The notes below the pieces were generated by a model. That model had not been told where the DNA came from, did not search any database, and saw only the letters and a program-made list of their open reading frames with translations. 14,432 nt of DNA from Immundisolibacter sp. (lineage in GTDB: Bacteria; Pseudomonadota; Gammaproteobacteria; Immundisolibacterales; Immundisolibacteraceae): the NCBI RefSeq assembly GCF_041601295.1, contig NZ_JBFIII010000080.1, positions 1-14,432 on the forward strand. Direction: 5' to 3'. A program made the position numbers and the translations under genes. Below are positions 7,093-14,112 of the stretch, piece by piece (within the stretch, counting starts at the first letter, position 1; the number at the start of each line of letters is the position of its first letter).

Positions 7093-7512
7093 ATGGCACT
7101 CGAGGGCCTGGACCACTGCGCCATCCGCACCACGCGCCTGGAACAGACGCGCAGTTTTTATGTCGATGGGCTCGGCCTGGAAGTCGGCCCGCGCCCGCCG
7201 CTGAGTCTTCCCGGCTACTGGCTGTACGCGGGCGGGCAGGCGGTGGTCCACCTGATGGAAATCGGCTCGCATTATGAGGCCGACGTGTTTGGTCAATCCG
7301 TGACCGACCAGCGCGGCGCCGAAGGCCCGGGCGTGGATCACCTGGCCTTCCGGGTCAGCGGTCTTGCCGCGATGCGTGAACGCCTCAGCGCGCTCGCCAT
7401 CCCCTACCGGGAGCTGTCCATGAGCGCGGCGGACCTGCATCAGGTATTCGCGGTCGATCCCAATGGCGTGATCGCCGAACTGAATTTCAAGGCCAGTGCC
7501 GAGGGCGTCTGA
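7093..7512 (+). CDS. VOC-fold (glyoxalase/dioxygenase superfamily) small protein
   Basis: A 139-aa single vicinal-oxygen-chelate unit with two beta-alpha-beta-beta-beta halves: GLDHCAIRTTRLEQTRSFYVDGLGL (first half, H8) and GPGVDHLAFRVSGLAAMRERL (second half, H83). Candidate metal ligands are H8, E56 (in HLMEIG, with H53 close by), H83 and E129 (VIAELNF), the usual His/Glu pattern of the superfamily. Members include glyoxalase I, extradiol dioxygenases, epimerases and antibiotic-binding proteins, and the sequence alone does not decide among them. The start is clear: GAGGAGG at 7078-7084 sits 8 bases before the ATG. It is transcribed away from the diguanylate cyclase gene and ends 13 bases from the convergent fbp gene, so it is probably a single-gene unit. 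Confidence 0.9.
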   Translation: MALEGLDHCAIRTTRLEQTRSFYVDGLGLEVGPRPPLSLPGYWLYAGGQAVVHLMEIGSHYEADVFGQSVTDQRGAEGPGVDHLAFRVSGLAAMRERLSALAIPYRELSMSAADLHQVFAVDPNGVIAELNFKASAEGV

Positions 7513-7525
7513 GTAGCCCCGACCG

Positions 7526-8524
7526 TCAGTCGGCAGCGTGGTAGCTGGCGACCCGTTCAACTTCCTCACGCGAGCCCATGATCACCGCGACACGCTGATG
7601 TACCTGCTCGGGCGCAAGTTCCAGAATGCGCCCGTAGCCGGTGGATGCCGCCCCTCCAGCCTGTTCCACAACGTAGCCGATGGGATTGGCCTCGTACATC
7701 AGGCGCAGCTTGCCGGGCTTGGTCGCGTCCTTGGTATCCCGCGGGTACATGAAGATGCCGCCGCGCGTCAGCAAGCGGTATACATCGGCCACCATCGACC
7801 CCACCCAGCGCATGTTGAAGTCGCGCCCGCGCGGACCACTCTTGCCGGCTACGCATTCCGCGATATAGCGCTGTACCGGCGGCTGCCACCAGCGCTGGTT
7901 GGACGTATTGATGGCGAATTCGGACGTATGTTCGGGGATGCGGATGTCCGGCTGGGTAAGCAGAAACTCGCCGCTGGTTGGGTGCATCGTGAAACCCTGC
8001 ACGCCGTGACCAAAGCACAGCACCAACACCGTCGCCGGGCCATACACGGCAAAGCCGGCACAGACCTGCGCCGTGCCTGCCTGCAGAAAATCGGCGTCAC
8101 TGAGCCCGGCGGCGCCGCGCGGCGCACGCAGTATGGAAAAAATCGAGCCCACCGAGATATTGACGTCGATGTTGGACGAGCCATCGAGCGGGTCCAGCAG
8201 CACCAGATAGTCGCCACTCGCACCGGGCACCGGGTAGGGACCATCGAGCTCCTCCGAGGCGATGCCTGCGACCACGCCAGTGGGACCTAGCGCATGTATG
8301 AAGGCATCGTTGGCAACCAGGTCAAGCTTCTTCTGCGTCTCGCCCGAGGCGTTGGCCGACTCGGTGGCACCAAGTATCCCGGCCAGCGCGGCATGGTTCA
8401 GTGCACCCGATATTTCCCGGCAGGCGGCGCCAATCTGCTGCACCACCGTCACCAGCGCCTCATCAATGCGGTGACTAACGGCGGCTTCGGTCAGGTACGC
8501 GGTCAAACTGACGGGTTGGCTCAT
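7526..8524 (-). CDS. fbp: Class 1 fructose-1,6-bisphosphatase
   Basis: Cytosolic enzyme (332 aa) that hydrolyses fructose-1,6-bisphosphate to fructose-6-phosphate in gluconeogenesis, and in the Calvin cycle where that is present. Class 1 hallmarks are clear: the metal-binding acidic pair E91-E92 (IASEELDG), the signature DPLDGSSNIDVNISVG (111-126), the substrate segment NMRWVGSMVADVYRLL (238-252), GGIFMYP (255-261) and the late KLRLMYEANP with E278. Length matches the family. The ATG at 8524 (MSQPVSLTAYL) is chosen over an upstream in-frame ATG at 8662 that would overlap the divergent isomerase gene; the ribosome site (GGAA) is weak. There are no Calvin-cycle neighbours such as prkB or cbbL, so a gluconeogenic role is the simpler reading. 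Confidence 0.97.
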   Translation of the reverse strand: MSQPVSLTAYLTEAAVSHRIDEALVTVVQQIGAACREISGALNHAALAGILGATESANASGETQKKLDLVANDAFIHALGPTGVVAGIASEELDGPYPVPGASGDYLVLLDPLDGSSNIDVNISVGSIFSILRAPRGAAGLSDADFLQAGTAQVCAGFAVYGPATVLVLCFGHGVQGFTMHPTSGEFLLTQPDIRIPEHTSEFAINTSNQRWWQPPVQRYIAECVAGKSGPRGRDFNMRWVGSMVADVYRLLTRGGIFMYPRDTKDATKPGKLRLMYEANPIGYVVEQAGGAASTGYGRILELAPEQVHQRVAVIMGSREEVERVASYHAAD

Positions 8525-8569
8525 CGGAGGTTTCCGGGGCGGCGCACCGAGGTGCTGGACGGGATGGCG

Positions 8570-8575
8570 AGGATA
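8570..8575 (-). promoter_or_regulatory. Candidate -10 box for fbp
   Basis: In the minus sense the sequence GGGCTATCCT ends in TATCCT (4 of 6 to the -10 consensus), 46 bases before the fbp start. The same 10-mer stands upstream of the hydratase gene (TATCCT at 5082-5087, plus strand, 31 bases before its ATG). The repetition in two promoter-like places is the reason for listing it; neither has a good -35 box. Confidence 0.3.
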
Positions 8576-8643
8576 GCCCATCGGCGGCCCTGCCGGCAGC
8601 CGGTGTGGCCTGCTAAGCTCGGCGCCACAGGCGGAGGAGCCCC

Positions 8644-9237
8644 ATGAGCCAGCACATCGCAATCAGCGTGTTTTTCAATTTCCGTAGCCCGTACTGCTAT
8701 CTGGCCTCGAAATCCATGTTCGAGCTGCCGGATCGTTACGACTGTCATTTCGAGTGGCGGCCGCTTGGCGGCTGGGATGGCCGCTCGGCACCCGAGCGGG
8801 CCAAAGGCAAACTGCCGATTGCACGCCAGGACGTGAGCCGATGGTGTCGTCGGCTGGGGATTCCGTTCAGCCCACCGCCGGTCACCACCGACCCGACGCG
8901 GGCTGGAGCCGGATCGCTGCTGGCGCAGGAACACGGTTGCCTGCGCGAGTACGTATTGGCCGTGATGCACGCCGAGTGGGGCGAAGGGCAGGACATCGGT
9001 GATGCCGACGTGTTGTGCACTGCCGGCCGCCAGGCGGGGCTTGATCCAGAACCGTTGCGCCAGGCCATGGACGACCCGACGCGGCTCGAAAAACTGACCC
9101 AGCACTGGGCCGAGGCCCAGGCCGCTGGCGTGTTTGGGGTGCCAAGCTTCCTGGTCGGGGATCAGATTTTCTGGGGTAACGACCGGCTGGATTTCCTGGC
9201 CGAACATCTCGCACAACTGGGCGCGGCCAGACCGTAG
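8644..9237 (+). CDS. DsbA-fold 2-hydroxychromene-2-carboxylate isomerase-like protein
   Basis: A 197-aa kappa-class GST / DsbA-like protein. The family includes NahD, which isomerises 2-hydroxychromene-2-carboxylate in naphthalene catabolism with glutathione. Position 15 in NFRSPYCYLASKSM carries the serine typical of the isomerases in place of the first redox Cys (S15-P-Y-C18). The helical insert follows, and the thioredoxin cis-proline is in GVFGVPSFLVGDQIFWGNDRL (P167), a strong signature of this subgroup. There is no signal peptide, so it is cytosolic. GGAGGA at 8633-8638 sits 5 bases before the ATG. It is divergent from fbp (119-base gap) and precedes the SDR gene by 44 bases, probably in one operon. 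The exact substrate is not shown by the sequence; many chromosomal homologues are not in naphthalene pathways. Confidence 0.88.
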   Translation: MSQHIAISVFFNFRSPYCYLASKSMFELPDRYDCHFEWRPLGGWDGRSAPERAKGKLPIARQDVSRWCRRLGIPFSPPPVTTDPTRAGAGSLLAQEHGCLREYVLAVMHAEWGEGQDIGDADVLCTAGRQAGLDPEPLRQAMDDPTRLEKLTQHWAEAQAAGVFGVPSFLVGDQIFWGNDRLDFLAEHLAQLGAARP

Positions 9238-9281
9238 CCTATCTTTTCCGATTAAAACGCAGCACCACAGGAGGAGCACAC

Positions 9282-10040
9282 ATGGGACGGGTCAGCGGCA
9301 AGGTTGTATTCATAACCGGCGCCGGGTCGGGCATGGGCCGGGCGCACGCGTTGCGTCTGGCGGGCGAAGGCGCCACGGTTGCCATTTCGGATCGCGACGA
9401 AGCCGGGCTGAGCGAGACCCTGATCGCGCTCAAAGCCATCGGCGCCGAGGCCGGCAGCTGGGTTCACGATGTCACTGACGAGCACGCCTGGCAGCGGGTA
9501 GTGGACGAAGCATGCGCGCGTTTCGGCCGCATTGACGTGGTAATCAATAACGCCGGCATCGCACACACCGGGTCCGTGCTCGACACCACGGTCGAGGATT
9601 GGGACCGCGTCATGGCCATCAACCTGCGCGGCGTGTTCCTGGGCGTTCGCACGGTTGGAACAAAGATGCGTGACCAGGGCGGCGGCGGCAGCATCATCAA
9701 CATCTCGTCCGTATTCGGCATGGTCGGCGGCGCCATGGCGTCGGCCTATTGCGCCAGCAAGGGTGGCGTGCGGCTGCTCACCAAGGCGGCTGCTGCGGAC
9801 CTGGCCGAGTTCAATATCCGGGTGAATTCGGTACATCCCGGGCTGATCGACACGCCGATGCTCGGCGGCCTGCTGGCGGAAGATGGCGAGGTGCGGCAGC
9901 GCATGCTCAGCGTGCAGCTGCAGCGGCGCGCCGCCGATCCGGACGAGGTATCGTCGGTGGTGCTGTTCCTGGCCTCGGACGAGTCGTCCTTCGTCACCGG
10001 CTCCGAACTGGTCGTCGATGGCGGCTGGTCGGCTCGTTAG
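9282..10040 (+). CDS. Short-chain dehydrogenase/reductase (classical SDR, probably NAD-dependent)
   Basis: A 252-aa classical SDR oxidising or reducing a hydroxyl/keto group. All hallmarks are intact: the Rossmann motif TGAGSGMG (12-19), an acidic residue after beta-2 (D37 in ISDRDE) that favours NAD(H) over NADP(H), NNAG (89-92), N114, catalytic S143, Y156 and K160 (YCASK), and the PGLIDTPM segment (186-193). The ending SELVVDGGWSAR is typical of the FabG-like group. AGGAGGAG at 9269-9276 lies 5 bases before the ATG. The gene follows the isomerase-like gene by 44 bases on the same strand, so the two are probably co-transcribed. The pairing hints at a shared catabolic step on an aromatic or alicyclic compound, but that is inference; SDR substrates cannot be read from sequence. 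Confidence 0.93.
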   Translation: MGRVSGKVVFITGAGSGMGRAHALRLAGEGATVAISDRDEAGLSETLIALKAIGAEAGSWVHDVTDEHAWQRVVDEACARFGRIDVVINNAGIAHTGSVLDTTVEDWDRVMAINLRGVFLGVRTVGTKMRDQGGGGSIINISSVFGMVGGAMASAYCASKGGVRLLTKAAAADLAEFNIRVNSVHPGLIDTPMLGGLLAEDGEVRQRMLSVQLQRRAADPDEVSSVVLFLASDESSFVTGSELVVDGGWSAR

Positions 10041-10090
10041 GATAGGGCGCGACCGCCGGGCGGGAGCCGGCCGAAGCGCAAACCGGGGGC

Positions 10091-10123
10091 CAGGGAACCG
10101 CTGATTCATTCAGCGCTTTCCTG
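10091..10123. repeat. Strong intergenic hairpin (14-base arms) between SDR and valS
   Basis: CAGGGAACCGCTGA (10091-10104) and TCAGCGCTTTCCTG (10110-10123) pair over 14 positions with one C/C mismatch and one G/T pair, around a TTCAT loop. It lies between two convergent genes and has no following T run on either strand. It may be a bidirectional transcription end signal of the factor-dependent kind, or a copy of a dispersed palindromic repeat; its length and AT-rich loop favour the second reading. Only one copy was seen in this window. Confidence 0.55.
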
Positions 10124-10134
10124 ACGCCGCGTAA

Positions 10135-10153
10135 GCCGGCGATTTCCGCCGGC
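10135..10153 (-). terminator. Perfect GC hairpin just after the valS stop, possible terminator
   Basis: GCCGGCG (10135-10141) and CGCCGGC (10147-10153) form a perfect 7-bp stem with a 5-base loop, beginning 2 bases after the valS stop codon in the sense of transcription. Position fits a terminator or 3'-end stabiliser of the pepA-valS operon. Only two T follow the stem, so an efficient intrinsic terminator is doubtful. Confidence 0.4.
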
Positions 10154-10155
10154 AA

Positions 10156-13032
10156 TCAGCCAGACGATGCCGCCATGCGCGCGCGCTGGGCGGCAAGCTT
10201 TTGCTGCTGTTCGGCGCAATCAACAAGCCGCGCGCGTTCGCTGGCCACCACCTCGGCCGGGGCCTTGTCGGAAAATGTGGGATTGGCCAGCTTGGCCTCG
10301 CCGCGGGCGATCGCCTGGGCAAGCTTTGCCAGCTCCCGGTCCAGGCGTTCGATTTCGGCACTGGGGTCCACCAGCCCGGCAAAAGGCAGGCGTACGGTGA
10401 GCTCGCCCACCAACGCCATTGCCGCCTGCGGCGCGGCGTCGCTTGTCACCCAGTCGAGATTGCCAATGCGACCGAGGCGCCGCAGCGAAACGTCATGACG
10501 CGCAACACGGGCGCGCATCTGCGCGTTGCCGCTGAGTAATACCGGCACCGGCTGTGCCGGCGACAGGTTGAGCTCGGCCCGCAGGTTACGCACACTGCGG
10601 ATGACTGCCTTGAGCCATTCCATCTCCGCGACGGTGGCCGGGTCGGCGGCAAAGTCCGAACCGCATGGCCAGGCAGCCAGCATGATGCTGTCGCCCGCCA
10701 CAGCGGCGCGCGGCGCCACCTGCTGCCAGATTTCCTCGGTGATGAATGGAATCAGCGGATGCGCCAGGCGCAGCAAGGCCTCCAGCACCACCAGCAGGGT
10801 CTCGCGCACGCCCCGGCGCACCGCCGGATCGGCGTTGGCATCGGCGAGGACTGGTTTGGCGAATTCGATATACCAGTCGCAGTAGTCGTCCCATACGAAT
10901 TCGTATAGCGCACTGGCCACGTAATCCAGGCGGTAGTCGGCGATGGCCCGATCGACCCCGTCGATGGCAGCGCCAAGACGCGCCCGGATCCAGTGCTCGG
11001 CCGGACCCAGCGTGACCGGACCTTGCGCCAGCGGCTGCTCGGTATTCATCAGCACGAAGCGGGCAGCGTTCCACAGCTTGGTGCAAAAGTTGCGATAACC
11101 CTCGCAGCGGGCCAGATCAAACTTGATGTCGCGCCCCAGCGTGGCCTGCGAAGCGAAGGTAAAGCGCAGCGCGTCGGTACCGTAGGCCGGAATGCCTTTC
11201 GGGAACTGCTTGCGCGTGGCCTGCTCGATCTTTTTCGCCATCTGCGGCTGCATCAGGCCGGCCATGCGCTTGGCAACCAGGGTCTCCAGGTCCACCCCGT
11301 CGATGATGTCGAGCGGATCCAGCACGTTGCCCTTGGACTTGCTCATCTTCTGGCCGTCCTGGTCGCGCACCAGGCCGTGGACATAGACGGCGCGAAACGG
11401 CACATCGCCCGCAAACGGGAGCCCGAACATCACCATGCGGGCGACCCAGAAAAAGATGATGTCAAAACCGGTGACCAGCACATTGGTCGGGTAATAGCGG
11501 GCCAGTTCCGGGGTCGGCTCAGGCCAGCCCAGGGTCGAGAACGGCCACAGCGCCGAGCTGAACCAGGTGTCGAGCACGTCCTCGTCCTGGCGTAGCGGCA
11601 GATCCGCCGTCAGGCCGTGGCGGGAGCGCACGTCGGCCTCGTCGAGACCCGCATAGGCTTGCCCCACTTGGTCGTACCAGACCGGGATGCGGTGCCCCCA
11701 CCAGATCTGCCGGCTGATGCACCAGTCCTGGATGTTTTCCAGCCACAGCGCGTAGGTTTTTTCCCAGTTGTCGGGAATCAACCGGATATCACCGTTACGC
11801 ACCGCTTCCAGCGCCGGGCGGGTAATCACGGCCAGCCCGCCGGGGCGGCCGTCCGGCAGCGTCTCACGGGTCAGATCCACGTACCACTGGTCGGTCAGGT
11901 AGGGCTCGACCGCGGCACCGGTGCGATCACCGCGCGGCACCATCAGCTTGTGGTCCTTGACCGACTCCAGCAGGCCGGCGGTTTCCAGGTCCGCGACCAA
12001 GCGTTTGCGCGCCTCGTAGCGGTCCAGGCCCTGGTAGGCGGCCGGTGCGGCGTCATTGATGCGGGCATCCGGCGTGAACACGTTGACCTGGGGCAGGCCG
12101 TGGCGCTCGCCAACGGCGAAGTCGTTGAAATCATGGGCCGGGGTGATCTTCAGACACCCAGTGCCAAACGCCGGGTCCACGTAGTCGTCGGCGATGACCG
12201 GAATCTGCCGGTCGCACAGGGGCAGGTTGACCGACTTGCCGATCAAATGCCGGTAGCGCTCGTCTTGCGGGTGTACCGCCACGGCGGTGTCACCCAGCAG
12301 CGTTTCCGGGCGCGTGGTGGCGACCGTTAAATGTCCACTGCCATCGCTCAGCGGGTAGCGGATGTGCCACAGGTGGCCCTGTTCTTCCTCGCTGACGACT
12401 TCCAGGTCCGAGATGGCGGTCTGCAGCACCGGATCCCAGTTGACCAGGCGCTTGCCACGGTAGATCAGCCCCTGCTCATGCAGGCTTACGAACACTTCGG
12501 CAACGGCGCGCGGCAGATCGGCATCGCCGGATTCCGTAACAGCCGCCGCGGCGGACGAATGCCACGCATCCGTCCCCGGAGGTTTGCCCATGGTGAAGCG
12601 CTCGCGCGTCCAGTCGCAGGACGCCCCTAACCGGCGCAGCTGGCGGGTAATGGTGCCGCCGGACTCGGCCTTCCATTGCCAGACGCGCTTCACAAAGGCC
12701 TCGCGGCCCAGGTCGTGGCGGGATTTCCCTTCAGCGGCCAGCTGGCGCTCGACCACCATCTGCGTGGCGATACCGGCGTGGTCGGTGCCCACCTGCCACA
12801 GCGTGTCCTTGCCCTGCATGCGCGCGTGGCGGATCAGCAGGTCCATGACCGTATTGTTAAAGGCATGCCCCATGTGCAGGCTGCCGGTGACGTTCGGCGG
12901 CGGGATGACGATGCAGTACGGCTCGCGCTGGCTGTCAGGCCCATCCGGGCCGGCGGGCGCGAAGTAACCGTGCGTTTCCCAGTGCGTGTACCAGTGCTGC
13001 TCCAGTGCCGTGGGGTCGTAATGCTTGTCCAT
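10156..13032 (-). CDS. valS: Valyl-tRNA synthetase with a 21-residue in-frame insertion
   Basis: Class I aminoacyl-tRNA synthetase (958 aa; E. coli 951) that charges tRNA-Val and edits mis-activated threonine. The N-terminus MDKHYDPTALEQHWYTHWE is typical. HIGH is HMGH at 53-56 (PPPNVTGSLHMGH), the editing domain contains ATTRPETLLGD (238-248), WCISRQIWWGHRIP lies at 437-450, and KMSKS is at 562-566. The C-terminal coiled-coil arm (about 890-955) is present. Residues 149-169 have no counterpart in E. coli ValRS: ERFTM runs into an extra 21 residues and then DADLPRAVAEVFV resumes where E. coli has DEGLSNAVKEVFV. The frame and all catalytic motifs are intact, so the enzyme should work. The gene starts 19 bases after the preceding hypothetical gene, without a strong ribosome site, so coupling is likely. 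Confidence 0.98.
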   Translation of the reverse strand: MDKHYDPTALEQHWYTHWETHGYFAPAGPDGPDSQREPYCIVIPPPNVTGSLHMGHAFNNTVMDLLIRHARMQGKDTLWQVGTDHAGIATQMVVERQLAAEGKSRHDLGREAFVKRVWQWKAESGGTITRQLRRLGASCDWTRERFTMGKPPGTDAWHSSAAAAVTESGDADLPRAVAEVFVSLHEQGLIYRGKRLVNWDPVLQTAISDLEVVSEEEQGHLWHIRYPLSDGSGHLTVATTRPETLLGDTAVAVHPQDERYRHLIGKSVNLPLCDRQIPVIADDYVDPAFGTGCLKITPAHDFNDFAVGERHGLPQVNVFTPDARINDAAPAAYQGLDRYEARKRLVADLETAGLLESVKDHKLMVPRGDRTGAAVEPYLTDQWYVDLTRETLPDGRPGGLAVITRPALEAVRNGDIRLIPDNWEKTYALWLENIQDWCISRQIWWGHRIPVWYDQVGQAYAGLDEADVRSRHGLTADLPLRQDEDVLDTWFSSALWPFSTLGWPEPTPELARYYPTNVLVTGFDIIFFWVARMVMFGLPFAGDVPFRAVYVHGLVRDQDGQKMSKSKGNVLDPLDIIDGVDLETLVAKRMAGLMQPQMAKKIEQATRKQFPKGIPAYGTDALRFTFASQATLGRDIKFDLARCEGYRNFCTKLWNAARFVLMNTEQPLAQGPVTLGPAEHWIRARLGAAIDGVDRAIADYRLDYVASALYEFVWDDYCDWYIEFAKPVLADANADPAVRRGVRETLLVVLEALLRLAHPLIPFITEEIWQQVAPRAAVAGDSIMLAAWPCGSDFAADPATVAEMEWLKAVIRSVRNLRAELNLSPAQPVPVLLSGNAQMRARVARHDVSLRRLGRIGNLDWVTSDAAPQAAMALVGELTVRLPFAGLVDPSAEIERLDRELAKLAQAIARGEAKLANPTFSDKAPAEVVASERARLVDCAEQQQKLAAQRARMAASSG
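12526..12588 (-). repeat. 63-bp palindrome-rich in-frame insert within valS
   Basis: The segment encodes ValRS residues 149-169 (beginning GKPPGTDAWHSS, ending VTESG) and is extra relative to the E. coli protein. It holds three inverted repeats in a row. First, a 23-base hairpin has arms GGACGAATGC (12553-12562) and GCATCCGTCC (12566-12575) around CAC, with a single mismatch that becomes a G-U pair in the mRNA. Second, a perfect 12-base palindrome CCGCCGCGGCGG (12543-12554) abuts and overlaps the first arm by two bases. Third, CGGATTCCG lies at 12528-12536. Its length is a multiple of three and it has no stop in the coding frame. The form recalls Rickettsia palindromic elements found inside protein genes, but no family can be assigned, and only this copy is in the window. 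Confidence 0.6.
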
Positions 13033-13051
13033 GCAAAGCCGGTTGTGAACC

Positions 13052-13687
13052 TTAAGGGGCGGACGGGCCGCGATCTTTCACATGCCGCAGACAGGCGTCC
13101 AGTTCTTCGCGCATGGCGGCGCGCAGCCGCTGCTCAAGCTGCGCCACCTCCGCCTGCAGGCGCCGCTCCAGACTTGCACCGATGTCATTGACGACAGCGC
13201 GCAGCCGGGCATTTTCATCCGCGCCTACCGTCGGCGTGCCCACCTCCGTCTCGGCCTTCGCATGAGCAGCAACGATGAGGGGCACCGCATCGGCGTACCC
13301 GGTCGGCGCGGCGGATACGTCAGCCAGGGCAACCCTTGCCGGAGCCTCGGGGACGGCGTTGACGGAGACTTCCGGGCTGATGATTTCGTCGGCAGTGTCC
13401 GGGCTCGCTGGTGGCGCCTCGTCGGCCGCCCACGGCAACGGCAAGTCAACGTCTTCCGGCGCTGGCTCCATTGCGACCGGCTCGGCCAGCTCGACCAATT
13501 GCAAATCGTCGAGTTCGTCCAGGGTTACGTCAAATCCGACTCCCGATGTCGGCTCTGTGCCGTCCTCGGTGGGTAACGCGGGCAGGTCCGTGGCAGTCTC
13601 GCCCTGCACCCGACCGGGCACCACGATTTCAGTCAGGGTCGGGATGTCGTCTTCATTCACCTGCAAGTCATCAATCTGACCGGTCAT
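13052..13687 (-). CDS. Conserved-position hypothetical protein between holC and valS, acidic with C-terminal coiled coil
   Basis: A 211-aa protein of unknown function. The N-terminal half is acidic and starts MTGQIDDLQVNEDDIPTLTEIV. The middle (about 70-150) is low-complexity, rich in Pro, Ala, Glu and Val, and probably disordered. The C-terminus (about 155-207) is a charged amphipathic helix (NARLRAVVNDIGASLERRLQ, then AEVAQLEQRLRAAMREELD), likely a coiled coil. There is no signal peptide or membrane segment. Its ATG overlaps the holC stop (ATGA), so it is translated in the pepA-holC-valS operon. A gene of unknown function in the same slot is known from Pseudomonas aeruginosa (between holC and valS), which argues for a conserved but undefined role. 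One possible role is as a small scaffold for DNA polymerase or translation partners; this is speculation. Confidence 0.85.
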   Translation of the reverse strand: MTGQIDDLQVNEDDIPTLTEIVVPGRVQGETATDLPALPTEDGTEPTSGVGFDVTLDELDDLQLVELAEPVAMEPAPEDVDLPLPWAADEAPPASPDTADEIISPEVSVNAVPEAPARVALADVSAAPTGYADAVPLIVAAHAKAETEVGTPTVGADENARLRAVVNDIGASLERRLQAEVAQLEQRLRAAMREELDACLRHVKDRGPSAP

Positions 13688-14112
13688 GCGCCACCTCCCA
13701 GCTTGTGCTGACGCAGCGGGTAGCCGCGTTCGCGATAAAACCGATAGCGTTCACGGGCACGCGGCAGGCCGTCACCGTGCGCCGGCACCAGCTCGAGTAC
13801 CCGCCGAAAGCCGCTGAAAAACAGCGGCACTTCCTCGCTCAGGTTGAGCAGGACTTCGCCCGGCTGGGCCGGGGCTTCCCAGCCTATCCACACCGGCGCC
13901 CGACCGGCGCTTCCCACCACCCGATGCGGCACAAAGGCTCCGGCGCTGAAACTCCACAGCCGGTCATCCAAGTCCCGCGCAGCCTGCGGCCCGCTTACAT
14001 GCACGTGCACCTCAAGCCCCCGACGGTACACCGTGTCGAGCAGACGACAGGCAAACTGCTGCGGCTCGGGAGCCGACTCGCCCTGCAATACATAAAAGTC
14101 GACTTCGGCCAT
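13684..14112 (-). CDS. holC: DNA polymerase III chi subunit
   Basis: The 142-aa chi subunit of the DNA polymerase III clamp loader (E. coli 147 aa), which in E. coli binds psi and single-strand-binding protein and helps lagging-strand synthesis. The N-terminus MAEVDFYVLQG and the segments ACRLLDTVYRRGLEVHVHV, LDDRLWSFSAGAFVPH, PVWIGW and VLLNLSEEVPLFFSGFRRVLELV follow the chi fold in order. The C-terminus RYRFYRERGYPLRQHKL is also typical of the family. Its start codon shares one base with the pepA stop (TGATG) and its stop overlaps the next gene by ATGA, so it is translated from the pepA operon mRNA. No holD (psi) is visible in the window. Confidence 0.95.
   Translation of the reverse strand: MAEVDFYVLQGESAPEPQQFACRLLDTVYRRGLEVHVHVSGPQAARDLDDRLWSFSAGAFVPHRVVGSAGRAPVWIGWEAPAQPGEVLLNLSEEVPLFFSGFRRVLELVPAHGDGLPRARERYRFYRERGYPLRQHKLGGGA

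Noticed and set aside
7023..7133. Upstream in-frame start of the diguanylate cyclase at 7133
   Set aside because: It would begin inside the divergent VOC gene, and the added residues have no conserved character.
9238..9281. AT-rich patch before the SDR gene considered as an internal promoter
   Set aside because: TATCTT at 9240-9245 has no -35 partner at the right distance, and the 44-base gap with a strong ribosome site fits simple co-transcription.
11617..12330. 237-codon plus-strand frame opposite valS
   Set aside because: It lies antisense to the conserved catalytic and editing domains of valS, has no recognisable family and is best explained by GC-rich codon bias.
12543..12575. Palindromes in valS considered as an intrinsic terminator or recombination site
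   Set aside because: No T run follows in either direction, and premature termination within an essential gene is unlikely; no integrase or recombinase is nearby.
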